A DNA stretch of 64,000 nt from Coriobacteriia bacterium (GCA_009783085.1 WRHU01000003.1:62001-126000), one strand, 5' to 3'; positions 26,519-36,278 are shown, numbered from the stretch's first letter. Numbers and translations are program-made. The notes: a model not told the origin generated them from the sequence alone.

Positions 26519-26836
26519 ATGGGAGAGAGAACTGCCAACGTAGTGCCCGGAAACATCGGCGAAACACTTACCGAGCTGGCTGCGCTTATCGCCCAGCGCC
26601 GCAAGGAGCTTCCCGAGAATTCCTACACCACCAAGCTCTTTACTGAGCCTGTCGACTACGTCTTAAAAAAGCTCAATGAGGAGTCTTTAGAGCTTGCGCT
26701 TGCCATAAAAGACGATGATTTTGAACACATTCGCTATGAGGCCGCCGACCTCGTTTATCACCTTTTAGTAGCGCTTGAACGCTCAGAGGTGTCGCTGGAG
26801 GAGCTTGCGGGGGAGCTCAACGCCCGCAGACACTAA
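26519..26836 (+). CDS. hisE: Phosphoribosyl-ATP diphosphatase
   Basis: A 105-residue all-helical MazG-fold enzyme that removes pyrophosphate from PR-ATP. Diagnostic: LAALIAQRRKELPENSYTTKLF, the metal-binding KLNEESLELALAI and YEAADLVYHLLVALE. Last gene of the his cluster; no hisC, hisH or hisN follows. Confidence 0.95.
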   Translation: MGERTANVVPGNIGETLTELAALIAQRRKELPENSYTTKLFTEPVDYVLKKLNEESLELALAIKDDDFEHIRYEAADLVYHLLVALERSEVSLEELAGELNARRH

Positions 26837-26890
26837 TTTTGCTGTACAATAAAGCACAATAACCGTATTTTGGCAGGTGGGTGATTTATT

Positions 26891-27313
26891 GTGTCACAAA
26901 AGAAACAGACCCCAAACGTTTCTGCGTCAAAGGAGCAGTCTGCTCTCGACGATGAAACAACGGGACGCTATGCTTATGAGAGCGAAAATGAGAAAGAGAG
27001 CGAAAACGAGGCTTTGAGCTGGGATGTTGATGAAAGCGACGTAATCCGCATTGGCGAGAGCACTGCGGCTCAGTCAGAAACTTCAGAGCCCGAGCGCGAC
27101 AAACAAAGCGCAAAACGACGCAAGCACGTAGAGGACAAAGACGATGTGTTAATGCATAGCGTTGAGGAGAAAAGCGATTTTGTTGCAGACGACGACGCAG
27201 AAGAGGACGAGATTCCGTTTCCGCTTGCACAAAAAATCATTTTTGGTCTTTGTTTGCTCGGCGTAGTCGCTGCTGTTGTTTATATTGCAAACTACTTTTT
27301 GAAATTTGTTTAG
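26891..27313 (+). CDS. Acidic C-terminally anchored membrane protein, function unknown
   Basis: A 140-residue protein from GTG 26891. About 110 residues are highly charged and probably disordered (SENEKESENEALSWDVDESD); one TM helix (IIFGLCLLGVVAAVVYIANY) ends the protein. There is no signal peptide, so the charged part should be cytoplasmic. A TACAAT at 26847-26852 may be its promoter. Two similar-looking genes follow, suggesting a unit that ends in signal peptidase I. No family recognised. Confidence 0.65.
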   Translation: MSQKKQTPNVSASKEQSALDDETTGRYAYESENEKESENEALSWDVDESDVIRIGESTAAQSETSEPERDKQSAKRRKHVEDKDDVLMHSVEEKSDFVADDDAEEDEIPFPLAQKIIFGLCLLGVVAAVVYIANYFLKFV

Positions 27314-27386
27314 AAGTTTTAGCGGGCATTTGCGTAAAGCGAGGGTTTATCCCGCCCAATGAAAAGAACAGGCTGAGGAGCTATTG

Positions 27387-28838
27387 GTGAGTCAAGGCAA
27401 AAAACAAGAGCCGATAAAAAGGACGCGCAAGCGGGCAGATGAGCGCGCGAACGAGCGCGTCAACAAGCGTGTTAATGAGCGCATTGACGAGCTCTTAGAT
27501 GATGCCGAGGCACAAGCTCTGAAAGTTTCAGAGAAAGCTGAAAGCGTTGGTAAAGCTGAGAAGGCTGAGAGCGCTGGTAAAGCTGAGAAAGCTGAGGGGC
27601 CAAAAGAAACCTCTGCCAAGAAAAGAACGCCCAAAAAACCCGAACTTCCCGAAGTCGAACTTCCCGAAGTCGAAGATACCGAAGACAGCAAGGAAGCTCG
27701 CAAGGAAACTCGCAAAGAGGCCAGCAAGGAAACTCATAACCAAGCGCGTAAAGAAGTCGGTAGGGAAGCCTCCAATAAAACCCCTCAAGAGAATAAAGCC
27801 GAAAGCAGTGACCTTGATGACGAAAAAGCAGAACTGGAAAAGGCAGTTGCATCTGAACTAAAAGAGCAAAGCCTTGAGGATGCTCAACTTGAATCCGATG
27901 CCACCGAAGAACTTCTTTCGACCGAGCCCGTTGTGGTGCGTGACCTCGACCGCGAAATGGGCTTCAAAGAAAAAGACAAGCCAGAGCTTGGGTCGGTAAC
28001 GCCTGCAACACCTCTGGAGGCCACGCCACAAAAGCGCGCCAAAAAAGGACGTGGAGCAAAGCTTGCGCTCATTTTGCTAATTCTTCTTTTGATTGCTGCC
28101 CTCGGCGGTCTTGCGTATCTCGGCTATACGCTTTTGCTCAAGCATGATTCCACTCAGACAAACCCCATTGATACCTCAGGAACCAGCATGGGTGCTCCCA
28201 TCACAGACACTGCGGCTCCTCCCGCCCCCGTGCTTCCTGAGTTTTCTACTACTGATATTCCTCAGCTCACAGCACTTTTTGGAAACACCACCAAAAAGGT
28301 GCAATCGCAGCTGGGAAAAAAGTATGTTCTAACCAAAACAGATGATGCAAGTGATGAGAATAATCCCGCTATCAAAAAGCTTGCCGTCTTTGTGTACAAC
28401 CCAGCGAACCAGCCTGACCTTACGGACTACGGCATTACGCCTCCGAGCGTCTATGTGAGTCTTGATGGGAAGGATAAGGTGGTGGCCGTTCATTATACGA
28501 GCTCGTTTGAGATGTTGGATTATCCTGATGCCAATTTCTCAACGCTCATCGCTTCCCAAGATACTGTACTTAATGCCCTAAAAGCGGCTGGCGTTACCCC
28601 CACCGAGGAGTTCAAATATCCTTCTCTTACTCCAAACGACTATGACGTGCTTGTTGATCCAGATGCCGAGCTAAAAAGAATTGCGAAAAGAGAGTATCAG
28701 TTTAGTGGCAATGTTGAAGGGGAAGGCTCCCCGAAAACATGGCTGCTCAAGCTCCTGTATGATTATGGGGCTGGAGGAATACCGCCAGACGCGAGAATAG
28801 ATCCTAACCAACGCACTATTTCTATTACTTTACAGTAG
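27387..28838 (+). CDS. Bitopic membrane protein with charged repeats, function unknown
   Basis: Start set at GTG 27387, six bases after GAGGAG; the track starts at the TTG just before. The protein has 483 residues. Its N-terminal half is Lys/Glu/Ala-rich with short repeats (ESVGKAEKAESAGKAEKAEG, then PELPEVELPEVE). One TM helix (LALILLILLLIAALGGLAYL) near residue 225 separates this from an outside domain of about 230 residues (FGNTTKKVQSQLGKKYVL, VYVSLDGKDKVVAVHYTSS). I do not recognise the outer domain. The next gene, lepB, begins 8 bases later, so the two are probably co-translated. Confidence 0.7.
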   Translation: MSQGKKQEPIKRTRKRADERANERVNKRVNERIDELLDDAEAQALKVSEKAESVGKAEKAESAGKAEKAEGPKETSAKKRTPKKPELPEVELPEVEDTEDSKEARKETRKEASKETHNQARKEVGREASNKTPQENKAESSDLDDEKAELEKAVASELKEQSLEDAQLESDATEELLSTEPVVVRDLDREMGFKEKDKPELGSVTPATPLEATPQKRAKKGRGAKLALILLILLLIAALGGLAYLGYTLLLKHDSTQTNPIDTSGTSMGAPITDTAAPPAPVLPEFSTTDIPQLTALFGNTTKKVQSQLGKKYVLTKTDDASDENNPAIKKLAVFVYNPANQPDLTDYGITPPSVYVSLDGKDKVVAVHYTSSFEMLDYPDANFSTLIASQDTVLNALKAAGVTPTEEFKYPSLTPNDYDVLVDPDAELKRIAKREYQFSGNVEGEGSPKTWLLKLLYDYGAGGIPPDARIDPNQRTISITLQ

Positions 28839-28845
28839 AAGGAAA

Positions 28846-31668
28846 GTGATTATTGCCATGAGTCCACACCAACGAAACATGCACCTCCCCGAACTGACTA
28901 CTGATCTACAGCATGAGCAAAGCCTTGGTCAGCAGCCAAGCTATAGCCCTGTGCCGCTGCCAGAACAAAACCCCGCGCCACAGCCGCCGCAAAGCTCCGC
29001 GCCACAGGGCTCACATAACCTTGTGCCGCAGGCTGCCTATGGTCTTATAACTCAACCGGTGCAAAACCCTGTGCCCCAAATCCAACTGCCCCAAAACCCA
29101 CCTCCCCAAAACCCACTACCCCAAAACACACTTCCGCAGGCAGGATATGGTGCTGCGCAACCGAGCTACAGCCCCGTACCGCAGCCGATACAAAATGCCA
29201 ATTCACAATCTGAGCACAAGGCTTCTCGACCAGCCTTACATTTGCCAGAGCTTGCGCCGCCGTCTGCGCTCTCAGCACCTCCGAGTGCAGTATACGAGCC
29301 TGCGTTTACGGATGGCTTTGGAGTGTCCCCGAGCGTTTCTCCGGCTGGCACGCCCGTGCCGCCGTCCGCTTTTGCTGCTCCAGTACCCTTGAGCGCTTCG
29401 GCACCTATACCTACGGTGATGTCTGCATCGTCATCTGCGCCGCCACCGTTTTCTGCACCAACTCCCTTGCCAGCAACAACTATAACCCCCGGACATTCCT
29501 CAGCGCCAATGCCAGGTGTACCTATGGCTCTGCCGTTCCAGGCCGTTTTAGCCCCAAACCCTGAGCTTGGCACAGCGGCAGGACCAATGGCGGTTCCTTC
29601 CGTGTTCATATCAGCGCCGCTTCCCCACCAACGAACCGAACAGTCAACGGGCGTAGGTCTTGGCTTTTCTCAAGCCGGTGTTAGCCCAGAGGCTGCAAAA
29701 ATAGAACTTGAGGCTGCAAAAATGGAACTTGAGGCTGCTAAGGCAGCACTCGAAACAGCAAAAGCTGAACTGAGAACCGCAAAAGTGGCACCGAGATTGC
29801 CAAGTGTTGAACCCGATGCGGCAAAAGTTGAGCTGGACGCTGCAAAGACTGAACTTGCGGCAGCAAAAGCTGAACTGGATGCTGCAAAGACCGAACTCGC
29901 AGGGGCTAAGGCGGCGTTTGAGGCTGCGATGATGCAACCAAAAGAAGCGGGAACGCATGCGGCAGCGCCTCACTCTGAGATGTCTGTGTCTGCGCCCTGG
30001 TTCAATTCTGACGCGGCGATGTCAGTGCCGTTTGTAGATGCAGCAGCGACGTCGTTTGCAGATACGGCAGCAACGCACCTGCCACTGTCAGAAATGGCGG
30101 CGACAGCAGCGGTTGCTGCGATGCCCGAAGCAGCTTCTGTGTCAGCCCCCTTGCCTGCACCAGCCCCTCTCCTTGAGCCGGCTGCGGCAGGTTTTACCGC
30201 TCCTTCGGTATCAGTTCCTGTGCCCGCTTCTGTGCCTGCAGCTGTGCCTGAAGCAGCAGTAGCCGCCTTGGCTTCTGCACCTGGAGCACTTTCTGGATTA
30301 GTGCCCTTGCCCGAGCTGCCCCCAACCCTTGCTGACGATGGGTCGTCTGCCGCCGCTGCGCTTGATGCTGCCTCAGTGCCCACGCTTGCGCCGACAGTCG
30401 CTCCCTCTCTCGATGCTCCCGCTATTGAGGAGTTGGAAACCCTAAAGTCCAAAAAGAAACGTAAACCTCGAAGCCATTTTAGGAAATCGAAAAAGTCAGC
30501 GCTGCCCGATGAGCTGGAAGCAAGTGCTCAAGCCTCCGAGATGTTATCTCCCGATACTCTAGGGCCTGATGCCCCCTTTCTTCTCGATGCCTCCTCTCCC
30601 GAAATACCAGCGCCTGCGCTTGCGACGCCTGAAGAACCGCTGATTGAAGTTTCGCTGCCCGAAGCGCTTAAAGACAAAGACGCACAAAGAGGGGAGCGGG
30701 ACAACGCTCTCTCACAGGCATTTTTGAATTTGTATCCTACGCTGGAGCAGCAGCCTCAGCAAGAACAAGTTTACGAGGCTGAGTCTACTTCTGTGCTGGA
30801 GCCAGTGCTTGTAGGTGCTGCCGCAACAGCGGGTGCTGTAACGGCGGGTGCTGCTGCGACAACAGTAGGCGCTGTGGCCCCAACGGGCGAGCTTGTACCT
30901 CTCGGCGCAGATACAGCAGCAATCTCCAACGCAATTCCAAACCCAGATAGCTCATTTGTGTTTGACGAAATGTTTGCACAAGACGAGGTGTTGGGAGCTG
31001 TTGAAAATCCGGCGCCCTCCTCCGCACCCAGTGCCTTGCCCGTATCAGATTCATCGCAATCTGAGCCTCCAAGCTCAGAAGCGAAAAAGAAGGCCAAAAA
31101 ACGCTCTTCTCGTAAGGGTGTTGCTTGGTTTTTCCTTGAGCTTGCCATAGCCATTGTTATTGCCTTTGGCTTTACCTTGCTGCTACAAGCTTTTGTTATT
31201 AAGCCTTACAATGTTCCAACAGGTTCTATGGAATCTACCATTATGACGGGCGACAAAATCCTTGCCGAAAAAATAAGTTACAACTTTGGAGAAATACGGC
31301 GCGGTGATGTTGTTGTGTTTGACGATAAAACTCGACCAGGCAGATTCCTTGTCAAGCGTGCCATTGCAACCGAAGGGCAAATCGTTGACTTAAAAGACGG
31401 ACATGTTGTGTTGGACGGCGAGGTTCTTTTTGAGCCCTACACCAAAGGCCTGCCTTCCGAGCCGCTTAAAGATCAGTTTGAGGGTATGCGCATAAAGTAC
31501 CCCTATACCGTTCCCGAAGGGTGTATCTGGGTTATGGGCGACAATCGTACCAATTCGCTCGACAGCCGTTATTTTGGCCCGATTCGAACCGAAACGGTTC
31601 ACGGACACGTTGTTTTGACCTTCTGGCCGCCGAGCAGTATAGGGTTTTTGGGAGATAGCAATAGCTAG
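28846..31668 (+). CDS. lepB: Signal peptidase I with a giant low-complexity N-terminal extension
   Basis: Residues 758-940 are a complete signal peptidase I: TM anchor (WFFLELAIAIVIAFGFTLLL), catalytic Ser794 in PTGSMESTIMTGD, general-base Lys837 in RFLVKRAIATEGQ, and the later box GDNRTNSLDSRYFGPI. Before it lie about 750 residues rich in Pro, Ala, Ser and Gln. These include PQNP-type repeats, a heptad/11-mer-like helical stretch (AAKMELEAAKAALETAKAEL) and a basic patch (KSKKKRKPRSHFRKSKKS). Usual family length is 180-300. By topology the extension is cytoplasmic. Start is GTG 28846 or ATG 28858; the latter has better spacing. The frame shows no break. Confidence 0.88.
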   Translation: MIIAMSPHQRNMHLPELTTDLQHEQSLGQQPSYSPVPLPEQNPAPQPPQSSAPQGSHNLVPQAAYGLITQPVQNPVPQIQLPQNPPPQNPLPQNTLPQAGYGAAQPSYSPVPQPIQNANSQSEHKASRPALHLPELAPPSALSAPPSAVYEPAFTDGFGVSPSVSPAGTPVPPSAFAAPVPLSASAPIPTVMSASSSAPPPFSAPTPLPATTITPGHSSAPMPGVPMALPFQAVLAPNPELGTAAGPMAVPSVFISAPLPHQRTEQSTGVGLGFSQAGVSPEAAKIELEAAKMELEAAKAALETAKAELRTAKVAPRLPSVEPDAAKVELDAAKTELAAAKAELDAAKTELAGAKAAFEAAMMQPKEAGTHAAAPHSEMSVSAPWFNSDAAMSVPFVDAAATSFADTAATHLPLSEMAATAAVAAMPEAASVSAPLPAPAPLLEPAAAGFTAPSVSVPVPASVPAAVPEAAVAALASAPGALSGLVPLPELPPTLADDGSSAAAALDAASVPTLAPTVAPSLDAPAIEELETLKSKKKRKPRSHFRKSKKSALPDELEASAQASEMLSPDTLGPDAPFLLDASSPEIPAPALATPEEPLIEVSLPEALKDKDAQRGERDNALSQAFLNLYPTLEQQPQQEQVYEAESTSVLEPVLVGAAATAGAVTAGAAATTVGAVAPTGELVPLGADTAAISNAIPNPDSSFVFDEMFAQDEVLGAVENPAPSSAPSALPVSDSSQSEPPSSEAKKKAKKRSSRKGVAWFFLELAIAIVIAFGFTLLLQAFVIKPYNVPTGSMESTIMTGDKILAEKISYNFGEIRRGDVVVFDDKTRPGRFLVKRAIATEGQIVDLKDGHVVLDGEVLFEPYTKGLPSEPLKDQFEGMRIKYPYTVPEGCIWVMGDNRTNSLDSRYFGPIRTETVHGHVVLTFWPPSSIGFLGDSNS

Positions 31669-31755
31669 TTTTGCTGCCGCACTCCTTTAGGCCCAAAAGA
31701 TTAGGTCCTTTGGTGTATTTAGTGTGCCTTGCTGCCCCCTGCGCACCCTCTGTTT

Positions 31756-31764
31756 TGGTACTAT
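31756..31764 (+). promoter_or_regulatory. Extended -10 promoter of the fhs operon
   Basis: TGGTACTAT (TG-n-TACTAT) 53 bases before the fhs ATG. A weak -35 could be TTGCTG further upstream. No riboswitch-like structure was recognised in 31669-31816. Confidence 0.45.
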
Positions 31765-31816
31765 GAATACAGAACTAACGTAGGTATCGTTGGGCACCGT
31801 GTGAGGAGGGACGACC

Positions 31817-33493
31817 ATGCTTTCAGATATTGAGATTGCACAAGCTGCAAGTCCAGAAAAAATCACCGAGATTGCAAAAAAGCTCGGTATCGACCCAGAG
31901 TATCTTGAGCTCTATGGCAACTATAAGGCAAAAATCGACTTCAATATCCTAGGCGAAGCTACCAAAGATGCATCGCCTGAGGGCAAGCTCGTGCTGGTAA
32001 CCGCCATTAACCCTACTCCAGCTGGTGAGGGCAAGACCACCACAACCGTTGGCTTGGCAGACGGCCTTGCACGCATCAACAAAAAAGTTGTGGTTGCCTT
32101 GCGTGAACCTTCGCTCGGCCCCGTGTTTGGCGTTAAGGGGGGCGCTGCTGGTGGCGGCCATGCGCAGATAGTGCCTATGGAGGACATCAATCTACACTTT
32201 ACGGGAGATTTTCACGCCATTGGTGCTGCGAATAATCTGCTTGCAGCTATGCTCGACAATCATATTCAGCAGGGCAACGAGCTTGATATAGACGTGCGAA
32301 CCATTACCTGGCGACGCGCGGTTGACATGAACGACCGGCAACTTCGCAACATTGCCTGTGGTTTGGGCGGTAAGACTAATGGTGTGCCACGCGAGGACGG
32401 CTTTGACATTACGGTGGCCTCTGAGATTATGGCAATTTTGTGCCTTGCCAATTCGGTCACCGATCTAAAAGAGCGCTGTGCGCGGATTATCGTTGGCTAC
32501 AATCGTGCTGGCGAGCCCGTTACTGCTGCCGACCTCAAAGCGCAAGGGGCTATGTGCGCACTGCTTAAAGACGCACTTAAGCCCAATTTGGTGCAAACGC
32601 TCGAAGGAACTCCTGCCTTTGTCCACGGAGGACCTTTTGCCAACATTGCCCATGGCTGTAACTCTGTTATGGCAACCAAACTTGCTATGAAGTTTGGCGA
32701 CTACGCTATTACCGAGGCAGGATTTGGTGCAGATTTAGGTGCCGAGAAGTTCCTTAACATCAAATGCCGCCTTGCGGGTCTTACACCGAGTGTTGTGGTG
32801 ATAGTTGCCACGGTGCGTGCCTTGAAAAATCACGGCGGCGTTGCCAAAGATGATCTTGGTACTGAGAATCTTGCTGCTCTTGAGGCTGGTTTGCCCAATT
32901 TGTTGCAGCACGTTGAAAACATCACACAAGTATTCAAACTCCCAGCCGTGGTGGCTATTAACCGCTTCCCAACGGACAGCGAGGCAGAACTTGCTCTCGT
33001 TGAGAAAAAGTGCAAAGAGCTTGGGGTTAATGTTGCCCTGTCTGAGGTGTGGGAAAAAGGTGGCGAGGGTGGTATTGCGCTGGCAGAAGAAGTGGTACGT
33101 CTTGCCGAGCAACCAGCTCAGTTCGCTTTTGCCTATGAGGAGGATTTGTCGATAGAACAAAAGATTGAGGCGATAGCGACAAAGATTTATCATGCTGATG
33201 CCATTGAGCTTACGGCAGGCGCAAAGGCTCAGGCTGAAGTCTTGACCAAGCTCGGGTTTGGTAGCTGCCCTGTTTGTATGGCAAAAACGCAGTACAGTTT
33301 CTCTGATAATCCTGCCCTGCTTGGTGCGCCACGCGATTTTAAGGTGACCATTCGTAATCTCAAGGTTTCTGCCGGTGCTGGTTTTATCGTTGCGCTTACG
33401 GGCGACATTATGACGATGCCCGGCTTGCCTAAAACTCCAAGTGCAGAAAAAATTGACGTTGATGCGTCCGGAAAGATAAGTGGGTTGTTCTAA
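31817..33493 (+). CDS. fhs: Formate--tetrahydrofolate ligase
   Basis: A 558-residue cytoplasmic ATP-dependent enzyme making 10-formyl-THF from formate. Landmarks: the phosphate-binding [77 protein letters not shown] and [11 protein letters not shown] near the end. GAGGAGGGACGACC precedes the ATG. It leads a three-gene one-carbon operon; its stop overlaps the next start by one base. Confidence 0.97.
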   Translation: MLSDIEIAQAASPEKITEIAKKLGIDPEYLELYGNYKAKIDFNILGEATKDASPEGKLVLVTAINPTPAGEGKTTTTVGLADGLARINKKVVVALREPSLGPVFGVKGGAAGGGHAQIVPMEDINLHFTGDFHAIGAANNLLAAMLDNHIQQGNELDIDVRTITWRRAVDMNDRQLRNIACGLGGKTNGVPREDGFDITVASEIMAILCLANSVTDLKERCARIIVGYNRAGEPVTAADLKAQGAMCALLKDALKPNLVQTLEGTPAFVHGGPFANIAHGCNSVMATKLAMKFGDYAITEAGFGADLGAEKFLNIKCRLAGLTPSVVVIVATVRALKNHGGVAKDDLGTENLAALEAGLPNLLQHVENITQVFKLPAVVAINRFPTDSEAELALVEKKCKELGVNVALSEVWEKGGEGGIALAEEVVRLAEQPAQFAFAYEEDLSIEQKIEAIATKIYHADAIELTAGAKAQAEVLTKLGFGSCPVCMAKTQYSFSDNPALLGAPRDFKVTIRNLKVSAGAGFIVALTGDIMTMPGLPKTPSAEKIDVDASGKISGLF

Positions 33494-34122
33494 TGTCCTA
33501 TACGGATAAAAGTTGTTCTGATTTCATTGAAGTTTTGGCCTCGAAAGCGCCTGTGCCGGGCGGTGGCGGCGCTGCTGCCTTGGTGGGTGCGGTAGGCGTT
33601 GCACTCGGCAATATGGTGGGCTCGCTTACCATGGGCAAACCTCGCTACGCTGAGGTTCAAGCAGATATCATTGAGCTTAAGGCTGCTGCTAATGTGCTTC
33701 AAACCGTGCTGCTTGAGCTGGTTGAGCGCGATGCAGAGGTGTTTGAACCCTTGTCACGCGCCTACGGCATGCCTACCGAAACCCCAGAGCAAGTTCTGGA
33801 AAAGAAGCAGGTCATGGAGCTTTGTTTGCGCAAATGCTGTACCGTGCCCATAGAAATTATGGAGTGCTGTGCTGAGGCAATCGAGCTGCATGAACAATTT
33901 GCCGAGAAGGGAACCGCCCTTGCCGTAAGCGACGTTGGTTGTGGCGTGTTGTGCTGCAAGGCTGCGCTTCAAGCGGCGAGTTTGAATATCTTTATTAACA
34001 CGAGCTTTATGAGCGACCAAGAGTACGCCCAAGAACTCAACAGGCAAACCGATGCGCTCGTAAGTGAATATGCTGCAAAAGCTGACCGCATTTTTGAAGC
34101 AGTTGCCGACCGGCTGACCTAG
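33493..34122 (+). CDS. Cyclodeaminase/cyclohydrolase family protein (FchA/FTCD C-domain type)
   Basis: A 209-residue helical protein of the formiminotransferase-cyclodeaminase C-terminal family. PVPGGGGAAALVGAVGVALGNMVGSLT is the family start motif; MELCLRKCCTVPIEIMECCAE and SDVGCGVLCCKAALQAASLNIFIN follow. Family members either deaminate 5-formimino-THF or hydrolyse 5,10-methenyl-THF (FchA). Flanked by fhs and folD, methenyl-THF cyclohydrolase or formimino-THF cyclodeaminase would both connect the pathway. It is unusually Cys-rich. Confidence 0.85.
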   Translation: MSYTDKSCSDFIEVLASKAPVPGGGGAAALVGAVGVALGNMVGSLTMGKPRYAEVQADIIELKAAANVLQTVLLELVERDAEVFEPLSRAYGMPTETPEQVLEKKQVMELCLRKCCTVPIEIMECCAEAIELHEQFAEKGTALAVSDVGCGVLCCKAALQAASLNIFINTSFMSDQEYAQELNRQTDALVSEYAAKADRIFEAVADRLT

Positions 34123-34134
34123 TAAAGGAACACC

Positions 34135-34983
34135 GTGGCTCAAATACTTTCAGGGGCAGAAGTTGTTGCTGCGCTCAACGAGCGTACGGCTCGTGCTGCC
34201 GAGGAGCTGAAGACGCAAGGTATACATCCCCAGCTTGCCATTGTGCGTTTGGGAAAGCGAGCCGATGAGATTTCTTACGAGCGAGGTGCTACCAAGCGCT
34301 GCGAGGCTGTTGGCGTGTTGGTTAAAAGTTTTGCCTTGCCCGAGGAAGCCACCCAAGACGAGCTGTTTGCCCTCATTCATGAACTTAATGCTGATGCCAC
34401 CGTGCATGGTGTTTTATTGTTGCGCCCGCTTCCAGCCCACCTAGATGATGACGTGGTGCGTAATGCGCTTGATGCAAACAAAGACATAGATGGTATTACC
34501 GATAAAACCTCAGCTGCGGTGTTCACCAGTAGGAAAGGGAGTTTTGTTCCCTGCACACCTCATGCCTGCATGGAGATACTTGACCACTTTGGCATAAAGC
34601 TTGCTGGAAAACGTGCGGTGGTTGTGGGGCGCAGCTTGGTAGTAGGCAAACCAGTTGCCCTGATGCTGCTTGACCGCAACGCCACAGTGACTCTTGCCCA
34701 CTCGCATACGGTAGATTTGCCAGCCGTGGTGCGTGATGCCGATATTGTTATTGCCTGCGTGGGGCAGGCTAAAATGCTAGGCGCTGAGTACCTGCGTGCT
34801 GGTCAGACTGTTATAGACGTGGGTATCAACGTTGATGAAACCGGCGCATTGGTAGGCGATGTTGATTTTGAGGCGGCACTTGAGGTGGTGGAGGCTCTTA
34901 CGCCCGTTCCCGGAGGAGTGGGCACCGTAACCACCAGCGTGCTTGCCAAGCACGTGGTTCAAGCTGCTGAGCGCACGCAGTAG
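34135..34983 (+). CDS. folD: Methylenetetrahydrofolate dehydrogenase/cyclohydrolase FolD
   Basis: A 282-residue bifunctional enzyme linking methylene-, methenyl- and formyl-THF. The family motifs SYERGATKRCEAVGV (with the catalytic Tyr and Lys), GVLLLRPLPAHLD, DKDIDGIT-like KDIDGITDKTSAAV, the NADP site VVVGRSLVVGKPVALMLLDR and PVPGGVGTVTTSVL are present. The loop usually reading QLPLP is LRPLP here. GTG start after AAAGGAACACC. Last gene of the fhs operon. Confidence 0.95.
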   Translation: MAQILSGAEVVAALNERTARAAEELKTQGIHPQLAIVRLGKRADEISYERGATKRCEAVGVLVKSFALPEEATQDELFALIHELNADATVHGVLLLRPLPAHLDDDVVRNALDANKDIDGITDKTSAAVFTSRKGSFVPCTPHACMEILDHFGIKLAGKRAVVVGRSLVVGKPVALMLLDRNATVTLAHSHTVDLPAVVRDADIVIACVGQAKMLGAEYLRAGQTVIDVGINVDETGALVGDVDFEAALEVVEALTPVPGGVGTVTTSVLAKHVVQAAERTQ

Positions 34984-35045
34984 TGCTATGATGTGCGCTC
35001 CGTATGCAAAAAGCCTTCGGGGCAAAGTTGCTCAAAAAAATCTGG

Positions 35046-35075
35046 TTGCACGAACACCCCACCTTGTTATATAAT
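35046..35075 (+). promoter_or_regulatory. rplS promoter
   Basis: TTGCAC (35046-35051), 18-bp spacer and a perfect TATAAT (35070-35075), 63 bases before rplS. A second, extended -10 (TGCTATGAT, 34985-34993) lies just after folD and may add to it. Confidence 0.7.
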
Positions 35076-35138
35076 ACCCAATTGTGCAATTTTGCCAGTG
35101 CTTTTGCTGACGGAAGTATATGAGAGGATTAAACAACC

Positions 35139-35483
35139 ATGGACATTGTTCGCGCACTTGAGCAACAGCAAATCAAAGAGGATCTTCCCGCCTTTGGTGT
35201 GGGAGATAACGTAAAGGTTCACTACCGCATTAAAGAGGGTAACCGTGAGCGTATTCAGGTGTTCCAAGGTGACGTTATCCGTCGTCATGGTTCATCAAAC
35301 CGCGAAACGTTTACCGTTCGCAAAATCTCGTTTGGTGTTGGCGTTGAGCGTACTTTTCCGGTACATTCACCAAAAATCGACAAAATCGAACTGGTACGTC
35401 ATGGTGCGGTGCGTCGTTCCAAACTGTATTACTTGCGTAAGAAAGTTGGTAAGGCCGCCCGTATTCGTGAGAAGGGCTTTTAG
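35139..35483 (+). CDS. rplS: 50S ribosomal protein L19
   Basis: A 114-residue L19 at the 30S-50S interface. [47 protein letters not shown] and [15 protein letters not shown] are conserved family segments. It has its own strong promoter and a terminator behind it. In many bacteria L19 follows trmD-rimM; here it follows folD, so it stands alone. Confidence 0.98.
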   Translation: MDIVRALEQQQIKEDLPAFGVGDNVKVHYRIKEGNRERIQVFQGDVIRRHGSSNRETFTVRKISFGVGVERTFPVHSPKIDKIELVRHGAVRRSKLYYLRKKVGKAARIREKGF

Positions 35484-35555
35484 GCGCAAGGCACTGACCG
35501 CTCTGTTTTGAACAGTTTGACGGCACGTACCTCTAAGATTTTAGTTGTTAGTCAA

Positions 35556-35584
35556 AATGGCGCTCATGCGGGCGTCATTTTTTT
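35556..35584 (+). terminator. Rho-independent terminator of rplS
   Basis: AATGGCGC pairs with GCGTCATT (one G-T wobble) around an 8-base loop, followed by TTTTT. rnhB starts only 15 bases later, so rnhB may depend on read-through. Confidence 0.8.
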
Positions 35585-35599
35585 ATCGTAAGGAGCTGT

Positions 35600-36244
35600 G
35601 TGGGCAAGCAAGCAACAGACCAATCGGTAGATGAGCGAACGCTCGAGCTGTATTCCTTACAGCGTGAGACCTACGCAAATGCAGTGGTGGTAGGGATAGA
35701 TGAGGTTGGCAGAGGTGCGGTGGCAGGGCCGCTTACGGTCGCTGCTGTTGCCCTGCCGCTTGCGCCCCTCATAGTTGGGCTTGATGACTCAAAAAAACTC
35801 AGCGCCAAAAAGCGTGAAAAGTTGCATGCAGAGATTTTTGAGCAGGCAGTTGCCATTGGGATTGGACACGTTGCACCTCGGCGCATTGACTCTTTAGGTA
35901 TGGCTCGTGCCTTGCGGATAGCCATGCTTGAGGCGCTCGTCAAAACGGGTCTTGAGCCCGATGCGGTACTCATCGATGGAAATCCGGTAAACATTCACCC
36001 GAACGAACGCTGCATCATCAAAGGGGATAGTTCGGTTGCGTGTATTGCCGCCGCCTCCATTGTTGCCAAAGTAACACGCGATGCCCTTATGGAAAAGTTC
36101 GATGTTCTGCATCCACAGTACGGTTTGGCCCAGAACAAGGGTTATGCCTCTGCCAAGCATATTGAAGCCATAAAAGAACACGGGATTTCCAAAATACATC
36201 GAAAAACATTCTGCACCAATTTTATGCAAGAATCTCTGTTCTAG
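35600..36244 (+). CDS. rnhB: Ribonuclease HII
   Basis: A 214-residue metal-dependent nuclease that cuts the RNA strand of RNA-DNA hybrids and single ribonucleotides. The active site DEVGRGAVAGPLTVAAV carries the Asp-Glu-x-Gly-Arg-Gly motif; further catalytic acids are in LIDGNPVNI and IVAKVTRDALM. GTG start with AAGGAG six bases upstream. Followed by a dispersed repeat, then yraN. Confidence 0.96.
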   Translation: MGKQATDQSVDERTLELYSLQRETYANAVVVGIDEVGRGAVAGPLTVAAVALPLAPLIVGLDDSKKLSAKKREKLHAEIFEQAVAIGIGHVAPRRIDSLGMARALRIAMLEALVKTGLEPDAVLIDGNPVNIHPNERCIIKGDSSVACIAAASIVAKVTRDALMEKFDVLHPQYGLAQNKGYASAKHIEAIKEHGISKIHRKTFCTNFMQESLF

Positions 36245-36278
36245 CGTTCGAGCAGCGGTTTTGCAGTTTTGCCTCGCT

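Noticed and set aside
29166-29609. Antisense ORF in lepB (147 aa)
   Set aside because: It mirrors the Pro/Ala-rich repeats of lepB, has no ribosome site and is only a by-product of composition.
31669-31816. Tetrahydrofolate riboswitch before fhs
   Set aside because: No conserved THF aptamer core or paired stems could be traced; only a promoter-like box is visible.
34984-35138. tRNA or small RNA gene between folD and rplS
   Set aside because: An extended -10 is present, but no cloverleaf, CCA end or stable hairpin could be drawn.
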